Below, one piece after another: positions 16,055-24,263 of a DNA stretch of 33,222 nucleotides (the first letter of the stretch is position 1; every line of letters begins with the position of its first letter). The position numbers and the translations under genes are program-made. The notes beneath the pieces are model-generated. The model worked only from the letters and a program-made list of their open reading frames with translations, was not told where the DNA came from and did not search any database. The stretch is from NCBI GenBank assembly GCA_017474925.1, contig JAFVGN010000022.1:1-33222 (forward strand). The letters run 5' to 3'. The stretch comes from Prevotella sp. (GTDB taxonomy: Bacteria > Bacteroidota > Bacteroidia > Bacteroidales > Bacteroidaceae).

Positions 16055-16843
16055 ATGAATAGAAGGTGGATCTACGACTTGGTTGAACCAAGGAGAGATA
16101 GTGTTTTCTCCCGAACCTACGATGGTATGATGCTCATAGCAATCATTATGGGTACCATACCTTTGTTGTTCAGGGAACAATACCCTGTTTTCTGGTATTT
16201 TGATGTCATTTCCGGTTCATTTTATATAGTGGACTATATCCTTCGTTGGATAACAAGTGATTTCCGTTCCGACAGGCCGAAATGGCAGTCATTCCTGCGC
16301 TATCCATTTACTCCCATGGCCATTCTGGACCTCCTGTCCATATTGCCTACCCTCAGAATGCTGGCTCCTGCCTATAAGTTGACGAAGATATCCAGATTGT
16401 TCAAGATATTTCGTTTTGTCAAGATTGTATATTACGTTGAGCCCCTGGAGATCTTTATCACAGTTGTCAAGAAACAGCGTCACATGCTGTTTGCCGTGAT
16501 GTTGCTTGCTTTCTTTGACATCTTCATTACTGCAATCATCATGTTCCAGTCAGAGGAGGAAATAGACCCTGTCACCGGGAAATACATATTCGGGACTTTT
16601 TTCGATGCCTTCTATTGGGCTGCATGTACGCTGACGACAGTAGGCTATGGCGATATATGTCCTGTGTCGGAGGTGGGCAGAAGCATCAGTATTATTTCCT
16701 CGTTGCTCGGAATAGCCATTATTGCCCTGCCGTCAAGTATCATCACCGCAGGATACATGCATGAGTTGAGTAAACATGTGAAAACAACTGCAAATAAGGA
16801 CGGGGAGAGTGGGAACAGCTCCGAAAGTCCCAATGATGGCTGA
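16055..16843 (+). CDS. Voltage-gated potassium channel (six-helix VIC type)
   Basis: A 262-residue potassium channel with six transmembrane segments. S1 lies around residues 24-40 and S2 around 50-66, with the conserved FYIVDYILRW. The voltage-sensor S4 carries positive residues every third place (K108, K111, R114, K117, R120, K123). S5 is around 145-165, then the pore loop and selectivity filter TTVGYGD (194-200), then S6 (SIISSLLGIAIIALPSSI). The filter is a perfect K+ signature. No RCK or CNMP domain follows; the tail is short and Ser/Asn-rich. Seven-base TGANNNN repeats begin at its stop codon. It follows the barrel gene by 38 bases and may be independent. Confidence 0.92.
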   Translation: MNRRWIYDLVEPRRDSVFSRTYDGMMLIAIIMGTIPLLFREQYPVFWYFDVISGSFYIVDYILRWITSDFRSDRPKWQSFLRYPFTPMAILDLLSILPTLRMLAPAYKLTKISRLFKIFRFVKIVYYVEPLEIFITVVKKQRHMLFAVMLLAFFDIFITAIIMFQSEEEIDPVTGKYIFGTFFDAFYWAACTLTTVGYGDICPVSEVGRSISIISSLLGIAIIALPSSIITAGYMHELSKHVKTTANKDGESGNSSESPNDG

Positions 16844-16875
16844 TGGATGAAGTCTGATGGATGAAGTAGGAAGTG
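16841..16875 (+). repeat. Heptanucleotide TGANNNN array at the K+ channel stop
   Basis: Starting on the stop codon itself: TGATGGA, TGAAGTC, TGATGGA, TGAAGTA, then GGAAGTG. The first four are two tandem copies of a 14-base unit differing at one base. This is the same seven-base, TGA-led pattern as after cydA and smalltalk, with different spacer bases. Confidence 0.85.
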
Positions 16876-16886
16876 GGAGAAAACAA

Positions 16887-16918
16887 ATAGAGGTGAGAAA
16901 TTCGTTTCTCACCTCTAT
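16887..16918. terminator. Bidirectional terminator between K+ channel and nhaD genes
   Basis: A perfect 14-bp stem, with ATAGAGGTGAGAAA (16887-16900) and its complement (16905-16918), encloses a TTCG tetraloop. T-rich bases flank it on both strands (CTTTT on plus, TTTGTTTT on minus). It lies between convergent genes and could end both transcripts. Confidence 0.85.
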
Positions 16919-16948
16919 CTTTTACGGGATGTCCGTTGCTCGTCTGTC

Positions 16949-18304
16949 TTAGAAAAGGAAAGATTTTTCGAACCAGTAGCAGACGATACCGGCAAGATAG
17001 CCTACAAAGGCTATCCAGGTAATCTTTTTCATGTACCAGCCAAAAGTGATCTTTTCGAGACCCATGACGACGACACCTGCTGCAGAACCGATGATCAGCA
17101 TGGAACCACCGACACCGGCACAGTAGGCCAGCAGCTGCCAGAAGATGCCGTCAACGGCCATGTCACTACCAGCCTGGACGGGATACATGCCCATGCAGCC
17201 TGCCACGAGGGGAACATTGTCGACAATGCTGCTCAGCACACCAATGATGCCTGTGACGAGGTAGTGGTTGCCCTCGAAGGTGGTGTCAAGCCCCTGTCCC
17301 AGCATGGTGAGTACTCCGATAGTCTCCAGACAGCCTACGGCCATGAGGATGCCAAGGAAGAAGAGAATGGTGTCCATGTCGATGCGCGACAGCATCTTCG
17401 ACACGCGCTTCTGTGTACTGGTGTCGTTAGCCGTGTCCTCATTTTCCTGATGGATACGGGTGTAGAAAATTTCGGTCACCGTCCACAGCACACCGAGCAC
17501 CAGCAGGATGCCTACGAACGGTGGCAGGTGGGTGAGAGTCTTGAAGATGGGAACGAAGATGAGTCCACCGACACCAAGGAAGAAAATAGACTTACGTTGT
17601 GCGGGCGACAGACTGTCAGACTCTGCCAGGGAGGTTGTTTCCTCCACTGGTACTAAGTCACCCTTCAGCGATAGCGACAGGATGTAGGCCGGTATGACCA
17701 TCGACACCAGCGATGGGATGAAAATTTCGGTGATGACGCCGGCAGCTGTAATTACACCTTTGTTCCAGAGCATGATCGTGGTAACATCGCCAATGGGTGA
17801 AAAGGCACCGCCCGAGTTGGCAGAGATGATGACCAAAGCGGCATAGATAATACGGTCCGTCTTTTCGCTGACCAGTTTGCGCAGAATCATGATCATGACA
17901 ATCGAGGTAGTCAGATTGTCGAGGATAGCAGACAGAATGAAGGTCATGAACGCGATGCGCCATAGCAGCGAGCGCTTCGATTTGGTCTTCAGCGTGTCGC
18001 GCACGAAGTTGAAGCCACCGTTTTGGTCGACGAGTTCCACAATGGTCATAGCACCCATCAGGAAGAATAGCGTGGTTGACGTGGACCCCAGATGGTGCTC
18101 GATGACTCCGGCTACGACCGAGGCTTTCATATCGCCAATGGCGGTAGCAATATAGCTTCCTGGGTCAATCATGAAGAGTGTCCAGCAGCCGACGAACATA
18201 AGTAATGCAATGGCTGCCTTGTTGATTTTTGTCACGCTCTCGATGGCAATACAGAAATAGCCAATGCAGAAGAGGATGACGATACAAAGTGTTAATGTAG
18301 ACAT
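16949..18304 (-). CDS. nhaD: NhaD-type sodium:proton antiporter
   Basis: This inner-membrane Na+/H+ antiporter of the NhaD (IT superfamily) type exports sodium in exchange for protons. The 451 residues form about 11-13 membrane helices. Family landmarks include HHLGSTSTTLFFLMGAMTIVE, ILSAILDNLTTSIVMIMIL, ISANSGGAFSPIGDVTTIMLW, GVLSSIVDNVPLVAG and CAGVGGSMLIIGSAAGVVVMGLEK. The DNLTT and DNVPL motifs are the ion-binding type signatures. The start is six bases after the stop of the GH106 gene, so it is probably transcribed with the glycosidase operon. That is an unusual partner for a housekeeping antiporter. Confidence 0.92.
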   Translation of the reverse strand: MSTLTLCIVILFCIGYFCIAIESVTKINKAAIALLMFVGCWTLFMIDPGSYIATAIGDMKASVVAGVIEHHLGSTSTTLFFLMGAMTIVELVDQNGGFNFVRDTLKTKSKRSLLWRIAFMTFILSAILDNLTTSIVMIMILRKLVSEKTDRIIYAALVIISANSGGAFSPIGDVTTIMLWNKGVITAAGVITEIFIPSLVSMVIPAYILSLSLKGDLVPVEETTSLAESDSLSPAQRKSIFFLGVGGLIFVPIFKTLTHLPPFVGILLVLGVLWTVTEIFYTRIHQENEDTANDTSTQKRVSKMLSRIDMDTILFFLGILMAVGCLETIGVLTMLGQGLDTTFEGNHYLVTGIIGVLSSIVDNVPLVAGCMGMYPVQAGSDMAVDGIFWQLLAYCAGVGGSMLIIGSAAGVVVMGLEKITFGWYMKKITWIAFVGYLAGIVCYWFEKSFLF

Positions 18305-18310
18305 TTTTTT

Positions 18311-20779
18311 TTATTTAATATAAAGTTTGACTTCGCTGTTGAGTCCGCTTGGCATGGGTTTCCAGCCTTCGTAGGTGGTCTTTTTGTAGTTGATGTCAAC
18401 AACGTTGATTTCATTGAACTTGCGCCATTTGACGCCACGGCGGTCAAGGTCGGCAATGCGGTTGGCAGGCAGGTTGGTGACTTCGATGCGCAGCGTGTTG
18501 CGGCCTTTGCGGAGCGTGTTGCGGCAGTCGAGGACAAAAGGCACGGCCCACGCACAGCCGATGAACTGGTCGTTGATATAGACCCGTGCCGACTCGCGGA
18601 CGTCGCCCAAGTCAATCATCCAAGGCTGACGAGCCTGTTGTGCAGTCAGCTGGAACGTGGTGGTATAGACACCGGTACCCATGGTGACGGCAGCCGAATC
18701 GCTGAGTGTTTCCCATGTCTGGAGCTTGTCGAGCTGGAAGGTGCCGGCAACGCGTGGCGACTCGTCAATGAAAGTGAGTCTCCATGGACCTTTTATCTGA
18801 ACGGTAGCGTTAGACGTTAGGGACGAGGGAGTGCCCGATGGCGCTGTTGCTGGCTGCTTGTTGCTGACTTCCAGTATGCGGCTCTCGCCGGAGCGGAGGC
18901 TGATGGCGACTTTCCCGTCTTTCACGACGGCAGGGGTGATGTCGCCCGACATCGGGTCGTACCATGTAGCTTGCTGGCAAGGTACGGCCAGTGCGACGTC
19001 GCCTGTGACATCGCGCGGTGTCAGGTTGGCTATGAAGTAGTGCCAGCCGTCACCATGACTGCGGCGTATGGCGCGCAATCCGAGGGTAGTCTTCATAGGT
19101 TCTGCCTTGGCAAAGCGGGCCATGGCCAAGGCGTCTTCCCCCTTGATGATGTAGGCTGACAAGGGATCGAGCAGCGCAGAAAGCCGTTGGTCGACGGTAG
19201 TTCCCGTGGGGACGATGAGAGCACGGTAGCGCGTGCCTCCTTCTGTGACGAGCAGGCCATTCTCCACCCGTACTTTGGCTAACTGGCGGTCGCTGATGTA
19301 GTCGCAGTCGTAGCCCAGACTGTCAATGGCCAGGATGCTGCGTATGAACTGTGGGGCTTTTTCGTCCATGGTATGGATGTCGAACTGCATAAGCAGGTCC
19401 TCGCCGCCCCGGCGGTTCTTGCTCTCCCATTTGGCATCATCGTTGCGCGGCCCGCGTTGGTGCCACATGTCGCGGACAGGAAGGTAGACTAAGAAGTCGT
19501 TGTCGGGCTGACCCAGTTGCAGGAAACTCTGACAGCGCTCAATGTATTTCATCAGGTACGGGGCGTCGCGCCAGATGCTGTTGGTGGGGCTCATGTCGAC
19601 GGAAGCATAGAATTTCCATCCTGGCCAAGGGTCATCCTTGGGCGTGTAGCACGAGCCGTGGAAATAGACATGGTTGACGCCGCAGGTGAACATGAGGTCG
19701 AGGTCTGGTTTCATCTGTGACAGCGAGGTGCGGAAGTGCTCCGTGAGCCAGGTGAAGGTCTCGCTCGAGGTCAGTGCCTTGCCAGTGACGTGGGCAGCCG
19801 AAGGGGCGTACTTCAGCATAGAGACATCGCTGAAGTTCTTTTTCGTCATCCCCGGGTCGGTGCGTAGGCCCTTGATGCCAAACTCTGAGAGTCCGAAACC
19901 CTCGATTTCAGGAATGTCTACAGCGGCATAGAGGTCAAGGAGGTTGGCGGGTGAACCGTGCGCCTGATTGCGCACTTTGACGCCATGGCTGTGTGCCCAG
20001 TCAACCCATTGCAAAGTGAAATTCTCGTAAAGCAGGTCGCTCAGCGTCTCGCGATAGTCACAGAGTACCTGATTGCCGTCATCGACAATCCCCAGCAGCT
20101 CTGGCAGTTTCTGTCGCAGGTCGTAGCCGCGGCGCTTTTGGAACTCATCGAAAAGCGTAGGTGTCCAGTTGGCCTTGTAGACCTCGTAGCTGTCGTTGAA
20201 GAAGGTGTGAGGGTAGGGGACGCCCGACTCAGCGAAAGCCTGTTCGAAACGGTCGAGATAGTGTTTGACGGCTTGACGGTCGAAATGGTCGACCACCCAG
20301 CCTTCACCGCCCGGTGCAGCACGCTTCACCTTCTGCTTGGTACGTCCGATATCAACGCGCCAAACAGTTTTCCCGTCAATGATGGTGTCGGTGAAAACGG
20401 CTTTGCAGGCTGCCTGGTCAAGACTGATGTGCGGACCTCCGAAAGGCCAACCTGTACCGCAGTTCATGTCGACTTCGATACCGAGAGACCGGGCAATGTC
20501 TTCTACGTCTTTCAATGCCTGCATCCATTGAGGCGACAGGAAGGGTATGTTGTTCTTGTCGTTACCTTGGACGCCATAGAGCGGAGTTATTTCGACAGCA
20601 CCGATGCCTGCATGGGCATATTCCGACAGGTTCCATTGCAGGTTGGCTTTGTCAACGGCCGACCCCAGCCACCACCAGCGCGTGCCAGCCTTGGCCTCAG
20701 GGCGTGCTGTAGGCCACTGCTGGGCAGAGGCAGCCGTGAGACAGCAACTTAGTAAAGAGACTATCAGTAATCGTTTCAT
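18311..20779 (-). CDS. GH106-type alpha-L-rhamnosidase
   Basis: A secreted glycoside hydrolase of the GH106/Glyco_hydro_106 (PF17132) kind, expected to remove alpha-L-rhamnose from oligosaccharides in the periplasm. The signal peptide ends at ASAQQ (about residue 20). GH106 hallmarks are TRWWWLGSAVDKANLQWNL, GIGAVEITPLYGV, GIEVDMNCGTGWPFGG, FFNDSYEVYKANWTP, PEIEGFG, LTSSETFTW and HGSCYTPKDDPWPGW. The last 170 residues form a GH2-like beta-sandwich (DLGDVRESARVYINDQFIG, NTLRIEVTNLPANRIADLDR). At 822 residues it is shorter than well-studied GH106 enzymes of around 1,000. It overlaps the GH105 gene by four bases. The catalytic residues were not assigned. Confidence 0.85.
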   Translation of the reverse strand: MKRLLIVSLLSCCLTAASAQQWPTARPEAKAGTRWWWLGSAVDKANLQWNLSEYAHAGIGAVEITPLYGVQGNDKNNIPFLSPQWMQALKDVEDIARSLGIEVDMNCGTGWPFGGPHISLDQAACKAVFTDTIIDGKTVWRVDIGRTKQKVKRAAPGGEGWVVDHFDRQAVKHYLDRFEQAFAESGVPYPHTFFNDSYEVYKANWTPTLFDEFQKRRGYDLRQKLPELLGIVDDGNQVLCDYRETLSDLLYENFTLQWVDWAHSHGVKVRNQAHGSPANLLDLYAAVDIPEIEGFGLSEFGIKGLRTDPGMTKKNFSDVSMLKYAPSAAHVTGKALTSSETFTWLTEHFRTSLSQMKPDLDLMFTCGVNHVYFHGSCYTPKDDPWPGWKFYASVDMSPTNSIWRDAPYLMKYIERCQSFLQLGQPDNDFLVYLPVRDMWHQRGPRNDDAKWESKNRRGGEDLLMQFDIHTMDEKAPQFIRSILAIDSLGYDCDYISDRQLAKVRVENGLLVTEGGTRYRALIVPTGTTVDQRLSALLDPLSAYIIKGEDALAMARFAKAEPMKTTLGLRAIRRSHGDGWHYFIANLTPRDVTGDVALAVPCQQATWYDPMSGDITPAVVKDGKVAISLRSGESRILEVSNKQPATAPSGTPSSLTSNATVQIKGPWRLTFIDESPRVAGTFQLDKLQTWETLSDSAAVTMGTGVYTTTFQLTAQQARQPWMIDLGDVRESARVYINDQFIGCAWAVPFVLDCRNTLRKGRNTLRIEVTNLPANRIADLDRRGVKWRKFNEINVVDINYKKTTYEGWKPMPSGLNSEVKLYIK

Positions 20780-21876
20780 TTCTTCAGGAGTTTATAATAT
20801 TCACTGAGCCCCAGGAGATAGCATCCTGTGCCGTAGTCTTCAAAGTCGGGAACGGAGGTGAAGGTGACGGGCTGACCAGCCGAGGGGTCTTTGCCAGTAC
20901 CCTGGTTCCAACCCAGGAAACCGTCCTTGTGGAGGCACGAGCGAAGAGCCTGCCAGGCCTTGTCACAGGCAGGGCGGTACATCTCATCCAGCAGTCCCTG
21001 TCGGATGCCCCAGGCCATGCCGTAGAGGAAGAGTGCCGTACCCGTCATTTCAGGACCAGGGTAGTCAGCGTCGCTCACCAGACTGGCATGCCAGAATCCA
21101 TCGTCGTGCTGGCACAGGATCAGCGCTTCGCTCATGAGCAGGAAGTCTTTCTTCAGTTCCTTGTATTCCTTGCTCTTGACAGGCAGCTCGTTCATCGAGC
21201 GGACCAGTGCAGCATAGACCCAGCCGTTGCCGCGGCTCCAGTAGCAGTTCTTGCCGTCTTTCTCCTTGTAAGGTGGCACATAGTCCTTGTCGCGCCACCA
21301 AAGGCCCTCTTTCTTGTTGAAGCATCCGCCGCCGCACTCGTTGCGTGTCCAACGGTAGCTCTTCATGGCGTAGTCCAGATAGCTTTTGTCCTTGGTGATG
21401 GCATACATCTTGACATAGACGGGCATGGCCATCTGGATGGCGTCAATCCATGTCCAATAGTCGATGCGGTCAGTCGCCATCTGCTTCTGAAGGTTCTCCT
21501 TGGTAGCATCAAGCGAACCCTTGCCCGTCAGGAGGTTGTATTCGATGTAAGTCTGCTCACAGCATTGGTCGTCGGCATCGGTGGTCTTGGTGCCGTTTCG
21601 AGGTGTCCACTTGTGGAAGTCAGACCAGCGGGCGGTATAGTCGAGGTAACGCTGTTGCGGGTCGATGCCGTAGAGTGCCATGAGCCCTTCGTAATAGACG
21701 GCTCGTGTCCAAAGCGACGATGGCCTGATTTTCTTGACGTTCGTGGGTTGTGTGGGGTCACTGTACTTCTTCATGAAGTAGTCGTTGGTTTGTCGTGCAG
21801 CGCTGAGCACGTCATCTTGGCCTTGGGCAGTCAAGCTGCACAGCACCAGACATAGCGCAAAGATTTGTTTCATCAT
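20776..21876 (-). CDS. GH105 unsaturated rhamnogalacturonyl hydrolase
   Basis: A YteR/RhiN-type enzyme that releases 4-deoxy-unsaturated uronate from the non-reducing end of oligosaccharides made by lyases. The signal peptide ends near AQGQ (about residue 20). The six-hairpin alpha-toroid pattern is visible. The likely catalytic Asp is D145 in YWTWIDAIQMAMPV. Other landmarks are SLWTRAVYYEGLMALY, CYWSRGNGWVYAALVRSM, HDDGFWHASL and GTALFLYGMAWGI. The length of 366 is normal. The order GH105 then GH106 fits sequential removal of unsaturated uronate and the rhamnose it exposes, as in rhamnogalacturonan I breakdown. It is 3 bases after the GH2 gene. Confidence 0.92.
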   Translation of the reverse strand: MMKQIFALCLVLCSLTAQGQDDVLSAARQTNDYFMKKYSDPTQPTNVKKIRPSSLWTRAVYYEGLMALYGIDPQQRYLDYTARWSDFHKWTPRNGTKTTDADDQCCEQTYIEYNLLTGKGSLDATKENLQKQMATDRIDYWTWIDAIQMAMPVYVKMYAITKDKSYLDYAMKSYRWTRNECGGGCFNKKEGLWWRDKDYVPPYKEKDGKNCYWSRGNGWVYAALVRSMNELPVKSKEYKELKKDFLLMSEALILCQHDDGFWHASLVSDADYPGPEMTGTALFLYGMAWGIRQGLLDEMYRPACDKAWQALRSCLHKDGFLGWNQGTGKDPSAGQPVTFTSVPDFEDYGTGCYLLGLSEYYKLLKK

Positions 21877-21879
21877 ATT

Positions 21880-24255
21880 CTATTTAGTTTCGAGTTTTGT
21901 TACAATGGACTTGAAGGTCGAGGGTTTTGTCTTGAGCGTTATCTTCGACGGCTGGCGTCCTGCGCGCAGAATCACCGTGGCCTGGCCTTGCCATAGCCGG
22001 CGGTGGTTGGTGACGTTGAGCTCGTCACTGTTGATGTCGCCGTTGGTGACTGCTACGATACGGGCATCGCCCTCGATATCGAACGACAGCTCTTCGTTAC
22101 AGGTCAGTACGCGGCGTCCCTTGGAGTCTACGGTAGTCAGCCGCACATGTTGCAGGTCCATGCCGTCGGCTTTCCACTGGCTGTTGTCAGGCTCGGCAAC
22201 GATTCTGACGGCCTTGCCCGTGGTTTCGAGGGCGTGTCGGGCCACGGCTTTGCCTTTTTGGTAGGCCACAGCCTCCAGCCGGCCTTTCTGATAGGGTACG
22301 CTGTTCCAGTTGATGACGTTGCGGTGCTTGGCATCGGTGGGGTTCGGCTTGCGTCCCAGGCTCTTGCCGTTGAGCAGCAGTTCTACCTCGTCGCCGTTGG
22401 TGTAGATGACCAGGTCGGCCTTCGAACCCTCCGGGCGATTCCATAGCTCCGACTGACGGTCGGTGCCGGTCGTAATGCCGTTCCACTCAACGCCGGCATT
22501 CTTGTCTTCCATAATGCTGATGTGTACCAGGGGCTCGTCGCTGAAGAAAGACTTCATGAAGTATGCCTTTGGCTTGGGGTCGAGCGAGATGTAGAATACT
22601 CCTTGTGCCCAACCCTTGGCAGGCCAGCCCTGCGACTCTCCCAGATAGTCGATGGCACCCCAGTACGCCAGTCCGATGACGCGGTCCAGGTTCATCTCGA
22701 AGTAGTTGGGTCCCATGGCGGCAGTCGATGCCTCACTCTGGTAGAACGTCATCCATGGGAAGCGGCGTCCGTCGCCGTGGAAGTACATATAGCGGTAGTT
22801 ATAGGCCTGCACGTCAGTCAACATGGCCAGGTCGCAGGGCAGCGAATCAGTTTCCCAGTTACGGTAGCGCGGATGCATGGCCACAGTGACCAGACGCGTT
22901 GAGTCATAGCGTTGCAGGACGGGTTTCATCATTTTATAGCACGTTACGCCGAAGTCGTTGAAAGGCTGGTTGGGATCTTGCTGCAGCTCGTTGCCCAGAC
23001 TCCACATGACCACGCTGGGTGAGTTGCGGTCGCGCTTCACCCACTCGGTGACATCGCCTGCCCAGTGGTTCATGAAGAGTGCTCGTCCGCCCGTATGCTG
23101 CTGCGTCCATTTGTCGTAGAGCTCGTCGACGACGAGGATGCCGTACTGGTCGCACAGGCGGATGAAATCACGGCTATAGGGATTGTGCGACGTGCGGATG
23201 TGGTTCATGCCGAACTGTTTCACCAGTTGCAGGCGTTTCTCGATGGCACGGGGGTAGGCAGCGGCACCCAGGGCTCCCAGGGTGTGGTGGTTGGCATAGC
23301 CCTTGAGCAGTATCTTCTTGCCATTGAGCTTCAGTCCGTAGTCGGGACCAATCTCGATGGTACGGAAACCGAACTGCTCTTCCGTCCGGTCGGCTATGGT
23401 GCCGTCTTCGCGCAACAGGGTCACTACGGCCTTGTAGAGGTTGGGATGCTCGGTGTCCCACACTTGTACGTTGGGAATCTCAACCTCCTTCAGACGCGCT
23501 TCCTGCGTACGGGTTGCTGAAATGCGCTGGTGGGTGTCGGTACCTTCGTAGACGAGCTGTCCCTGTGGGTCGTAGATTTTCAGACCGATGCGGGTGTCTT
23601 TCGACTTGGTGCGGTTGGTCATCTCGGCCTGTACGGTGACAAAGCGGTTGTCGCGGGTGGTGATGTATAGCGGATGGCGCTCGAAGTAGAGGTCGGCAGG
23701 TGTTTTCACCAGCGTGACGTTTCGGAACAAGCCTCCACCCGTGTACCAGCGCGAGTTGCGCTCTTTCATGGTCGAAGCCTTGACCACCAGCTCGTTGTCT
23801 CCCTGGCGCAGCTTGTCAGTGATGTCAATGTCGAAACCGACGTAACCGTAGTCCGTGCCTCCGACACGCTGTCCGTTCAGGTAAACATCGCCCACCAGCA
23901 TGATACCCTCGAAGTCGAGCAGGATGCGCGTGTTCGTAGATGGCTGGTAGTTGATGGTCCGTCTGTACCAGCCGGACCCCATCTCCTTGAAGCCTCGGGC
24001 TGAGAGACGGCTCTTGATGTTGGCCGCCACGTCTGTGTTGTCTGCCTTTTCGTCGGCAGCAGGAGCTATCCACGGTTGTTCAATCTGAAAATCGTGTGGG
24101 ACATCAACCGTCCGGGGATTGGTAAACAACGAGTCGGTGGCAAATTGCCAACCGAAGTTCAGGGTCTCGGTGGTGCGCTCTTGTGCGGACGCTATGGAGA
24201 CAGCCGTCAGGACCGTCAACGTGAAGCATATGATGCGTTTCATCTTTTTTCCCAT
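21880..24255 (-). CDS. GH2 beta-galactosidase/beta-glucuronidase-type enzyme
   Basis: A secreted GH2 enzyme. The signal peptide (MKRIICFTLTVLTAVSIASA) may be preceded by three residues, because the start could be 24255 or 24243. Domain order: sugar-binding jelly roll (about residues 30-210, with GSGWYRR, RILLDFEGIMLVGDVYLNG, SRWYTGGGLFRNV), an immunoglobulin-like domain (about 215-320) and the TIM barrel (about 320-600). Acid/base E423 sits in MWSLGNEL and the likely nucleophile E508 in FYQSEAS. Two C-terminal beta domains (DUF4982-like and Glyco_hydro2_C5-like) follow, to residue 791. The sugar released is not decided by the sequence; beta-galactose suits an RG-I side chain. Confidence 0.92.
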   Translation of the reverse strand: MGKKMKRIICFTLTVLTAVSIASAQERTTETLNFGWQFATDSLFTNPRTVDVPHDFQIEQPWIAPAADEKADNTDVAANIKSRLSARGFKEMGSGWYRRTINYQPSTNTRILLDFEGIMLVGDVYLNGQRVGGTDYGYVGFDIDITDKLRQGDNELVVKASTMKERNSRWYTGGGLFRNVTLVKTPADLYFERHPLYITTRDNRFVTVQAEMTNRTKSKDTRIGLKIYDPQGQLVYEGTDTHQRISATRTQEARLKEVEIPNVQVWDTEHPNLYKAVVTLLREDGTIADRTEEQFGFRTIEIGPDYGLKLNGKKILLKGYANHHTLGALGAAAYPRAIEKRLQLVKQFGMNHIRTSHNPYSRDFIRLCDQYGILVVDELYDKWTQQHTGGRALFMNHWAGDVTEWVKRDRNSPSVVMWSLGNELQQDPNQPFNDFGVTCYKMMKPVLQRYDSTRLVTVAMHPRYRNWETDSLPCDLAMLTDVQAYNYRYMYFHGDGRRFPWMTFYQSEASTAAMGPNYFEMNLDRVIGLAYWGAIDYLGESQGWPAKGWAQGVFYISLDPKPKAYFMKSFFSDEPLVHISIMEDKNAGVEWNGITTGTDRQSELWNRPEGSKADLVIYTNGDEVELLLNGKSLGRKPNPTDAKHRNVINWNSVPYQKGRLEAVAYQKGKAVARHALETTGKAVRIVAEPDNSQWKADGMDLQHVRLTTVDSKGRRVLTCNEELSFDIEGDARIVAVTNGDINSDELNVTNHRRLWQGQATVILRAGRQPSKITLKTKPSTFKSIVTKLETK

Positions 24256-24263
24256 GTTGTTAG

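Noticed and set aside
19958-20752. 264-codon plus-strand frame opposite GH106
   Set aside because: Antisense shadow of a recognised glycosidase; no independent signals.
20929-21855. 308-codon plus-strand frame opposite GH105
   Set aside because: Long antisense frames are common opposite GC-biased third positions. GH105 has the full active-site pattern.
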